From positions 1-6,661 of the forward strand of contig JADYZL010000284.1 of the NCBI GenBank assembly GCA_020853155.1: a stretch of 6,661 bases of DNA, read 5' to 3'. The notes beneath the pieces were generated by a model. That model was not told the DNA's origin, did no database searches, and saw nothing but the letters and a program-made list of their open reading frames with translations. This document shows positions 1 through 5,582 of the stretch, piece after piece. Each line of letters starts with the position of its first letter. The stretch's first letter is position 1. This DNA comes from Bryobacterales bacterium (GTDB lineage Bacteria > Acidobacteriota > Terriglobia > Bryobacterales > Bryobacteraceae). Made by a program: the position numbers and the translations under genes.

Positions 1-8
1 CAGCAACG

Positions 9-875
9 ATGAGCATTCTGGTTAATAAACATTCGCGCGTCCTGGTTCAGGGCTTCACGGGCAAGGAAGGCAGCTTCCATGCCTCACAGGCGATCGCTTA
101 CGGCACCACGGTTGTGGGCGGTGTCACGCCGGGCAAGGGGGGCAGTACCCATTTGGACCGGCCGGTATTCAACACCGTTGCCGAGGCGGTGGAGAAGGAG
201 AAGGCGAACGTTGCCCTGATCTTCGTGCCGCCGCCATTCGCGGCAGACGCCATTATGGAATCGGTCGCGGCGGGGATTCCGCTGGTCGTGTGTATCACGG
301 AAGGTATTCCGGCCAACGACATGGTAAAGGTGTGGGCCTTCATGAAGGGCCGCTCCTCGCGCCTGATCGGCCCCAATTGCCCCGGCATCATCACGCCCGG
401 CGAGGCTAAGATCGGCATCATGCCGGCGGCGATTCACCTCCCCGGAAGAGTAGGCGTCGTCTCCCGCTCCGGCACGCTCACCTACGAAGCCGTGCACCAG
501 CTCACGCGCCTCGGAATTGGGCAGAGCACGTGCATCGGCATCGGCGGAGATCCCATCATCGGGACCAATCATACCGATGCGGTCCGCCTGTTCAACGAAG
601 ACCCGGACACGGATGCCATTATCATGATCGGCGAGATTGGCGGCGATGCCGAAGAGCGCGCCTCCGCGTATATCAAGGCCAACGTAAAGAAACCGGTCGT
701 CGGCTTCATCGCGGGGCAGACCGCGCCTCCCGGCCGGCGCATGGGCCATGCCGGCGCCATTATTTCCGGCGGATCGGGCAAGGCGGAAGACAAGATTCAG
801 GCGATGCGCGAAGCAGGCATCCACGTGTGCGATTCGCCCGCCGTAATTGGAGAAACACTGAAAGCCGTACTATGA
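9..875 (+). CDS. sucD: Succinyl-CoA synthetase (ADP/GDP-forming) subunit alpha
   Basis: This is the alpha subunit of the TCA-cycle enzyme that converts succinyl-CoA, phosphate and NDP to succinate, CoA and NTP in the cytoplasm. It works as a complex with the beta subunit SucC. The 288 residues match the usual family length. Visible landmarks are the N-terminal CoA-binding motif QGFTGKEG (14-21), the IGPNCPG segment (120-126), the phosphate-contacting SRSGTLTYE loop (152-160), and GRRMGHAGAI, in which His247 is the expected phosphorylated catalytic histidine (His246 in E. coli). The ATG at 9 gives the standard N-terminus (MSILVNKHSRVLVQG). Only 8 bases precede it, so neither the ribosome binding site nor the expected sucC can be seen. 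The TGA stop overlaps the ndk start (ATGA). The protein appears complete and the identification is essentially certain. Confidence 0.97.
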   Translation: MSILVNKHSRVLVQGFTGKEGSFHASQAIAYGTTVVGGVTPGKGGSTHLDRPVFNTVAEAVEKEKANVALIFVPPPFAADAIMESVAAGIPLVVCITEGIPANDMVKVWAFMKGRSSRLIGPNCPGIITPGEAKIGIMPAAIHLPGRVGVVSRSGTLTYEAVHQLTRLGIGQSTCIGIGGDPIIGTNHTDAVRLFNEDPDTDAIIMIGEIGGDAEERASAYIKANVKKPVVGFIAGQTAPPGRRMGHAGAIISGGSGKAEDKIQAMREAGIHVCDSPAVIGETLKAVL

Positions 876-1297
876 GCAACGTTCAACGCACCTACAGCAT
901 GATCAAGCCCGACGCCGTCGCGTCCGGCCAAATTGGCGAGATTCTCGCGGTTCTTGAGCACAACGGCTTCCGTATCGTTGGGATGAAGATGCGCCAACTG
1001 AGCGTCGCCGAAGCCGAAGGCTTTTATGGCGTTCACCGGGAGCGCCCCTTTTTCCCGGATCTCATCCGCTTTATTACGGAAGGCCCGGTGGTGACGCTCG
1101 CGCTCGAACGCGAGGATGCCGTGGTAAAGCTGCGTGAAGTGATGGGCGCCACGAACCCGGCCAACGCCGCCGAAGGCACCATCCGCAAGCTCTTCGCCGC
1201 CAGCATTGAACGCAACTGCATTCACGGCAGCGATTCCGATGAAAATGCCGGGATCGAGTTGGCCTACTTCTTCAGCGCGGTCGATCTCGCGAAATAA
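872..1297 (+). CDS. ndk: Nucleoside diphosphate kinase
   Basis: This cytoplasmic enzyme transfers the gamma phosphate between nucleoside triphosphates and diphosphates through a phosphohistidine intermediate. The 141 residues match the short bacterial NDK length. Family signatures visible are TYSMIKPDAV (7-16, with Lys12), RPFFPDLI (58-65), the GATNPANAAEGTIRKLFA nucleotide-site block (92-109) and the active-site motif NCIHGSDS (115-122), with His118 as the catalytic histidine. The reading frame stays open upstream to 530 inside sucD, but NDK similarity begins at the ATG at 872. That ATG overlaps the sucD stop (ATGA) and has no well-spaced Shine-Dalgarno; GGAG at 849-852 is too far away. Translational coupling to sucD is therefore likely. 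Pairing with succinyl-CoA synthetase makes sense because NDK equilibrates the GTP or ATP that enzyme forms. A strong terminator follows 23 bases after the stop. Confidence 0.97.
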   Translation: MSNVQRTYSMIKPDAVASGQIGEILAVLEHNGFRIVGMKMRQLSVAEAEGFYGVHRERPFFPDLIRFITEGPVVTLALEREDAVVKLREVMGATNPANAAEGTIRKLFAASIERNCIHGSDSDENAGIELAYFFSAVDLAK

Positions 1298-1320
1298 GCC
1301 TCATCCAGCCGGTATTGCAG

Positions 1321-1367
1321 ACGCGCGAACAACCTCGCTTCGAGGGTGTTCGCGCGTTCTTGTTTTT
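1321..1367 (+). terminator. Strong rho-independent terminator of the sucD-ndk operon
   Basis: A 17-base inverted repeat (1321-1337 and 1341-1357) with a single A/G mismatch flanks a 3-base loop (CTT). It is followed at once by TCTTGTTTTT (1358-1367). The long GC-rich stem, tight loop and T-tract on the + strand are classic for an intrinsic terminator. The opposite side has no run that would make it work on the - strand, so it appears unidirectional. It lies 23 bases past the ndk stop codon. Confidence 0.9.
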
Positions 1368-1369
1368 GC

Positions 1370-1394
1370 GGCGCCGGATAAATGTTCCGGCGCC
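1370..1394. repeat. Perfect GC-rich dyad just downstream of the ndk terminator
   Basis: GGCGCCGGA (1370-1378) is the exact reverse complement of TCCGGCGCC (1386-1394), leaving a 7-base loop (TAAATGT). There is no T-run after either arm, so it does not look like a second intrinsic terminator. It begins 2 bases after the T-tract of the preceding terminator and lies 75 bases before the start of the DUF4440-type gene. It could be an operator, a structured 5' leader for that gene, or a structure that blocks RNA degradation or read-through. The sequence does not decide between these. Confidence 0.5.
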
Positions 1395-1468
1395 AGCTTC
1401 CCGCCGTTCCAGTTCCCCACCAAGCCTCGCTCCAAAGGTGCGCTAAGCTGAGCGTCATTGAGGCTTCC

Positions 1469-1909
1469 ATGCGAATCATTGCCGCGCTGCTCCTGATCAT
1501 GAGTGCGAGCCTTGCCGCGCTCGCCCAAACCGACAGCGGGGATACCGCCGCCATCCGCTCTCTCGTGGCAAAGTATGCCGAAGCGCGAGAACAAACGGAC
1601 GCGGCTACCATAGAGAGATTGTTCACCGCAGGCGCGGATCAACTGGTTTCGAACGGCGAGTGGCGTCGTGGCAGGGAAAGCCTGGTGAAGGGCATGCTTG
1701 CCAGTTCACGGGGCAATCCGGGCGCCCGGACGATCGCGGTAGAGACGGTCCGCTTCCTTTCCCCGGACGTTGCCATTGCCGATGCCCGCTATGAAATCGA
1801 CGCATCGGATGGACGCGAAGCACGCAGGATGTGGAGCACCTTTTTGGCTGTCCGCAGCGCGGATGGCTGGAAGATCGCGGCCATCCGCAATATGCTGCCC
1901 GCGAAGTAG
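1469..1909 (+). CDS. Secreted SnoaL-like / DUF4440 (NTF2-fold) protein
   Basis: This 146-residue exported protein has an NTF2-like fold of the DUF4440/SgcJ-EcaC type. The members I know are mostly uncharacterised, so no reaction can be assigned. Residues 1-19 form a Sec signal peptide: Arg2, a hydrophobic core, then SLAALA before Gln20, a plausible signal peptidase I site. The mature part opens with the family's helix (DTAAIRSLVAKYAEAREQTD) followed by the IERLFTAGADQLVSNGEWRRG segment. It ends with strands AIADARYEID, MWSTFLAVR and GWKIAAIRNMLP, the usual DUF4440 finish. I chose the ATG at 1469 because the signal peptide starts there and TGAGG lies 5 bases before it. The longer option at 1382 would start in a hairpin loop and add 29 residues ahead of the signal peptide. 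Its relation to the downstream redox genes is unknown. Confidence 0.8.
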   Translation: MRIIAALLLIMSASLAALAQTDSGDTAAIRSLVAKYAEAREQTDAATIERLFTAGADQLVSNGEWRRGRESLVKGMLASSRGNPGARTIAVETVRFLSPDVAIADARYEIDASDGREARRMWSTFLAVRSADGWKIAAIRNMLPAK

Positions 1910-1939
1910 CCGGGCGGCATGCTTCCCCCGCCGGGCATT
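1909..1939 (+). terminator. Possible weak terminator after the DUF4440-type gene
   Basis: An imperfect 9-base stem (1909-1917 with 1928-1936, one G/G mismatch) encloses a 10-base loop and is followed by only ATTT. It begins at the last base of the TAG stop. The GC-rich stem could terminate or attenuate transcription, but the T-tract is poor. The remainder of the 105-base gap to the next gene shows no convincing promoter. Confidence 0.3.
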
Positions 1940-2014
1940 TCCGTGCCGCCAGTATTCGTTGAATGCGGGCGGAGCCTCTCCCGCGAACGGGCGCGGTTTG
2001 TCATCATAGTCTCC

Positions 2015-3382
2015 ATGAAACATTTTCCTGGCTTGCTTCTTCTTGCGTTGCTGGCAGGCGGTGTACTCCCGGCAGGCGCGGCGGTGGATTTCGAGAAATC
2101 GGTGGCGCCGATTTTGCAGCGCTCGTGCGTGAGTTGTCACGGGGAGCGCGCGGCGCTGGGCGGAGTGCGATTGCATACGCGCGCGGAACTGAACACCAGG
2201 ACCTCACTTGGCGTGGGTGTTACGCCGGGCGACCCGGCGAAGAGCGCCCTCTATACGTCTCTCCTGCTGAAGAAGGGAGATCCGAGAATGATGCCCCCCG
2301 CTGCCCCGCTTCCGGACGCAGAGAAAGAGCTGATCCGGCAGTGGATCCTCGAAGGAGCTAAATGGCCGGAGGGTTTTGTTGTGGGAGGGCGTAGGGCGCC
2401 GGCCAAGTACAAGGACGACATGGCGCTCGTCACTGCGGCCCGCCCGCGCATCCTGGCGCGCAGTCGAGTAACCAGTGAAGCGTTGATGAAGCCCTATACG
2501 GAAGCCATTCCCGCTACAGATATTACGCTCGACTTCGTCCCGATCCGTGGCGGAACTTTCGCGATGGGGACGCCCGAAACCGAAGCCGGACATAGCCCGG
2601 ACGAAGCCCCGGTGCATCAGGTGAAAGTGGATCCGTTCTGGATGGCGAAGGTGGAGACGACCTGGGACGCCTACCGGCTGTTCATGTTCACGGAGCAGGC
2701 GAACGAGAAGCAGAATCCGAATGCGATGGTGGATGCGGTGAGCCGCCCCACACCGCCCTACGTCGAAATGAGCTTCGGGATGGGGATCAACGACTTTCCC
2801 GCCATCAGCATGACGCAACATGCGGCAAATAAATTCGCCCAGTGGCTCAGCCTGAAAACCGGGCATTACTACCGCTTGCCCACGGAGGCCGAATGGGAGT
2901 ATGCCTGCCGCGCGGGAACGACGACGGCGTATTCGTTTGGGGACGATCCGGCCCAACTCGGCGAGTACGCCTGGTTTGCCGGCAACAGCGGCCTAAAATA
3001 CCAGAAAGTTGGGACGAAGAAACCAAATCCCTGGGGCCTCCACGACATGCACGGCAACGTCATGGAGTGGACCCTGGACCAGCTCGACGAAAGCTTCTAT
3101 GGCTCCGGGGGAGAACTCGCCCTCAATCCGTGGAACAAGCCCACAGAGCCTTACCCACTCGTTGTTCGTGGTGGTGGCTGGGCCGACGATGCGGTGCGGC
3201 TGCGCTGCGGGGCGCGCCGGGGAAGCGACCCGGAATGGAAATTCCAGGATCCGCAGTTGCCGAAGAGCATCTGGTATGAAACGGATGCACAATGGCTGGG
3301 CTTTCGACTGGTGCGTCCGATGAAGGTGCCCACGGCGAAAGAAATGTTCGCGTATTGGAACAACGGCGTCGAGCATGACTAG
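2015..3382 (+). CDS. Exported cytochrome c motif + SUMF1/FGE-like domain protein
   Basis: This 455-residue exported protein has two parts. Residues 1-23 are a Sec signal peptide (Lys2, LLLLALLAGG core, PAGAA before VDF). Residues 24-120 resemble the Planctomycete-type cytochrome c domain (PSCyt1): VDFEKSVAPILQRSC leads into the haem motif CVSCH (38-42), and MMPP (92-95) can supply a distal Met ligand. Residues about 172-436 form a formylglycine-generating-enzyme-like (SUMF1, C-type-lectin-fold) domain. Its landmarks are FVPIRGGTFAMGT (174-186), RLPTEAEWEYACRAGT (287-302), GLHDMHGNVMEW (341-352), RGGGWADD (385-392) and GFRLVR (429-434). The two cysteines true FGE uses after its RGGS motif are absent (Asp391 and Leu396 there), so sulfatase-activating chemistry is unlikely; ligand binding or another periplasmic role is possible. 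The ATG at 2015 starts the signal peptide, and in-frame sequence back to 1919 adds only a non-signal leader. No clear Shine-Dalgarno is visible. The end overlaps apbE by 8 bases. Confidence 0.85.
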   Translation: MKHFPGLLLLALLAGGVLPAGAAVDFEKSVAPILQRSCVSCHGERAALGGVRLHTRAELNTRTSLGVGVTPGDPAKSALYTSLLLKKGDPRMMPPAAPLPDAEKELIRQWILEGAKWPEGFVVGGRRAPAKYKDDMALVTAARPRILARSRVTSEALMKPYTEAIPATDITLDFVPIRGGTFAMGTPETEAGHSPDEAPVHQVKVDPFWMAKVETTWDAYRLFMFTEQANEKQNPNAMVDAVSRPTPPYVEMSFGMGINDFPAISMTQHAANKFAQWLSLKTGHYYRLPTEAEWEYACRAGTTTAYSFGDDPAQLGEYAWFAGNSGLKYQKVGTKKPNPWGLHDMHGNVMEWTLDQLDESFYGSGGELALNPWNKPTEPYPLVVRGGGWADDAVRLRCGARRGSDPEWKFQDPQLPKSIWYETDAQWLGFRLVRPMKVPTAKEMFAYWNNGVEHD

Positions 3383-4400
3383 CCGGCGCGCGCTGCTTGG
3401 CGCGGCGCTGAGCCCGCTGCTCACCGGGGAGACAAAGTCCTGGATGCGGCTTTCCCATGCCCAACCATGCATGGGAACGATGTTCCGCGTGGTGACCTTT
3501 GCCCGCGACGAGGAAGCGGGCTACCGCGCCATTCACAAGGCGTTCGCCCGCGCCGACGAACTCGATGCGAAGCTCTCGGACTACAAGCCGGAGAGTGAGC
3601 TTTCGCGCCTGATGCAAGAGGGCGTCGCCGCGCCCTTTCAAGCAAGCGAAGATCTCTTTCGCGTGATCGAGTATGCGCAGCGTCTGGCGCGGGAGACCGA
3701 TGGCCTCTTCGATATCAGCATTGGGCCACTGAGCCGTTTGTGGCGCGTGTGCCGGGATATGCATCGTCTTCCTGACGCCGATGAACTGCGCGAAGCAAGG
3801 GCGAAAGTGGGCTACCGGAACATCCACCTGAACCGAGACACCCGCGGCATTCAATTGGGCATCGCCGGCATGCAATTGGACCTCGGTGGAATCGCGAAGG
3901 GCTACGCCGCGGACGCCATGCGGACGGTGCTCGCGGAAGCGGGTATTCCCGCTTCGATGGTGGCTTCGGGAGGCGACATCGCGCTGGGCACCGCCCCTCC
4001 CGCGACACGGGGATGGGTGGTGCAACTGGACCCCGGCGACGAGTTCCCCGGAGCGAAGATTCCGCTTTCACTCCATTCGCGGGCGGTCTCCACCTCCGGC
4101 GCGCACCGGCAAAGTTTCACCATCGAGGGCAAGACCTATTCGCACATCGTGGATCCGCGAACCGGCCTCGGCCTGACGCGCCAAACGGCGGTATCGGTGA
4201 TCGCACCCACCGCCACGGAGACGGATGCGCTGGCCACCGCCGCAAGTCTGATGGAGACAGGGCAAGCGATCGCGTTACTCGCCAGGCGCACCGGCGTATC
4301 GGGGCGGATCTTTCTTCCGCCACCTCGTGAGGGCGCGGAGGCCGAAACCCGGAGTACGCCGGGCTTCACACACTACATAGCGCAGCCCGGCAGCCGCTAA
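3375..4400 (+). CDS. apbE: FAD:protein FMN transferase (ApbE family)
   Basis: ApbE enzymes act outside the cytoplasmic membrane. They cleave FAD and attach FMN covalently to a Thr/Ser of partner proteins such as Nqr/Rnf subunits and FMN-binding-domain proteins. The 341 residues match the family. Visible signatures are MGTMFRVV (33-40), the DELDAKLSDYKPESELSRLM segment (61-80), LFDISIGPLSRLW (111-123), DLGGIAKGYAADAM (169-182), ASGGDIALG (197-205), YSHIVDPRTG (255-264) and TETDALATAASLM (281-293). Asp284 and Thr288 in the last match the family's metal-site pair. The N-terminus (MTSRRALLGAAL) has twin arginines before a short hydrophobic stretch, possibly a Tat signal. There is no lipobox Cys in that stretch. 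The ATG lies inside the end of the cytochrome/SUMF1-like gene (ATGACTAG), implying coupled translation. No FMN-binding-domain target motif (D-x-x-S/T-G-A-T) was found in the other proteins here, so its substrate is probably encoded elsewhere. Confidence 0.93.
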   Translation: MTSRRALLGAALSPLLTGETKSWMRLSHAQPCMGTMFRVVTFARDEEAGYRAIHKAFARADELDAKLSDYKPESELSRLMQEGVAAPFQASEDLFRVIEYAQRLARETDGLFDISIGPLSRLWRVCRDMHRLPDADELREARAKVGYRNIHLNRDTRGIQLGIAGMQLDLGGIAKGYAADAMRTVLAEAGIPASMVASGGDIALGTAPPATRGWVVQLDPGDEFPGAKIPLSLHSRAVSTSGAHRQSFTIEGKTYSHIVDPRTGLGLTRQTAVSVIAPTATETDALATAASLMETGQAIALLARRTGVSGRIFLPPPREGAEAETRSTPGFTHYIAQPGSR

Positions 4401-4412
4401 TCCCGGGCAGAA

Positions 4413-5582
4413 TCAATCCAGCCGCTTGTGGAACCGCCGCGTGCTGACGAAGATCACGGAAATGCCGATCACGGCCATGGCTATCATCTGCGGCCAAAGA
4501 TCGCCAAAGCCCAACCCCTTCAGGAAAACCCCCCGCACGATTTCCATGAAGTAGCGCACCGGATTCAGATACGTTACCCACTGTACTGGCTGGGGCATGC
4601 TCGCGATGGGGAAAGCGAAACCGTTCAGCAGGAGAGCGGGAAAGAAGAAGAAGAAGGTGGCCATCATCGCCTGCTGTTGCGTTCGCGAGATCGTGGAGAT
4701 GTAGAGCCCGATGCCGAGCGTGGTTAGCAAGAAGAGAATGGTCGCCACAAGCAGCACCCATCCGCTGCCGCGAAACGGAACGTGAAACAAGTAACGCGCC
4801 AAAATGGTGAGCGCCACCATCTGGACAAGCCCCAGCAACGCGAACGGAATCGTCTTGCCGAGCATGAGTTCGAGCGGCTGAATCGGCGTGACGATCAGTT
4901 GCTCCATCGTGCCGATCTCCTTTTCCCTGACAATCGCAAGGGCGGTGAGCATGAGCGTCACAAGCGCAATGATGTTCACCACGACGCCCGGCACAAAGTA
5001 GTTGCGGCTCAAGAGGTTCTCATTGAACCAGACGCGCGTCTCCGTCCGGATGGAAGGCAACTGCATCGCAATGGGCGCTCCCCTGCCCTGGGTGCGCGCT
5101 AGTGCATTCCGGTTCTGTTGGCCGCCCCGCAAGCTCCCGGAATACTGGCCCACCGCGCGCCGAGCGTACTCCCGCACAATGGAAGCCGTGTTCGAATTCG
5201 CGCCATCAACCAGCAGTTGCACCGTCGCAGTCTCTCCTCGAAGGATCTCGCGGCCGAAATTCGGCAGCACGCGCACCACGGCCATCACTTCGCCCCGGTC
5301 GAGGAGTTCTCCGGCGTCGGAATCGGACTCCGGAAAGTGCGTGATCTCAAAACTGCGAGACCCCGCGAAGGCAGCCTGCAGTTCCCGGCTCTGGACCGTG
5401 CGATCCGAATCGATCCACGCGATCCTCGCATGCTCCACATCCATGTTTACGGCAAACCCGAAGATGATGGATTGCGCGATGGGAGGAACGATGAGCACGG
5501 TTCGCATGCGAGGATCCCGCAAAACCTGACGGAACTCCTTCCTCACAATTTCCCGGATTCGTTCCCAGCGAATTCCCAGCAT
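4413..5582 (-). CDS. ABC-2 type transporter permease (YbhR/YhhJ-like), second of a pair
   Basis: This 389-residue inner-membrane subunit belongs to an ABC exporter. The N-terminus has the cytoplasmic IVRKEFRQVLRDPRM segment (12-26) that precedes TM1 (about 27-46, VLIVPPIAQSIIFGFAV). A large extracytoplasmic domain follows (about 47-195, with ILRGETATVQLLVDG and NSNTAS). Five more predicted TM segments lie near 196-218, 244-263, 275-298, 306-328 and 364-381. Between TM2 and TM3 is the family motif REKEIGTMEQLIVTPIQPLE (219-238), a cytoplasmic helix near the ATPase. The frame is open upstream to 5891, but that part lies inside the neighbouring permease and is not ABC-2-like. I chose the ATG at 5582 because it gives the normal N-terminus and overlaps the upstream stop by one base (TGATG). 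Family members are linked to drug or lipid efflux, and the substrate here is unknown. The gene ends 12 bases from the end of apbE, facing it. Confidence 0.92.
   Translation of the reverse strand: MLGIRWERIREIVRKEFRQVLRDPRMRTVLIVPPIAQSIIFGFAVNMDVEHARIAWIDSDRTVQSRELQAAFAGSRSFEITHFPESDSDAGELLDRGEVMAVVRVLPNFGREILRGETATVQLLVDGANSNTASIVREYARRAVGQYSGSLRGGQQNRNALARTQGRGAPIAMQLPSIRTETRVWFNENLLSRNYFVPGVVVNIIALVTLMLTALAIVREKEIGTMEQLIVTPIQPLELMLGKTIPFALLGLVQMVALTILARYLFHVPFRGSGWVLLVATILFLLTTLGIGLYISTISRTQQQAMMATFFFFFPALLLNGFAFPIASMPQPVQWVTYLNPVRYFMEIVRGVFLKGLGFGDLWPQMIAMAVIGISVIFVSTRRFHKRLD

Noticed and set aside
84..824. A 246-residue open frame on the - strand opposite sucD
   Set aside because: It lies wholly antisense to an unmistakable sucD, is rich in Arg/Ala/Asp/Gly as expected from a GC-biased shadow frame, and shows no recognisable domain.
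530..871. Upstream in-frame extension of ndk
   Set aside because: The extra residues are Arg/His-rich and lie out of frame within sucD. NDK homology and normal length begin at the ATG at 872.
3123..4025. A 300-residue open frame on the - strand across the cytochrome/SUMF1-like and apbE junction
   Set aside because: It overlaps two well-supported + strand genes. Its composition is His/Arg/Ala-rich low-similarity sequence typical of an antisense shadow in high-GC DNA.
4348..4363. CCCGG / CCGGG hairpin followed by TTT on the - strand as the permease operon terminator
   Set aside because: A 5-base-pair stem and three T's inside a coding region are too weak to call.
4385..4408. GCCCGG / CCGGGC hairpin at the end of apbE as a bidirectional terminator
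   Set aside because: There are only 6 base pairs with a 12-base loop and no T-run on either strand.
4641..4655. Trinucleotide run (AAA then four GAA) as a phase-variable repeat
   Set aside because: It encodes five Phe in a predicted membrane segment. Changes in copy number would stay in frame, so it could not switch the gene off; it is most likely plain codon repetition.
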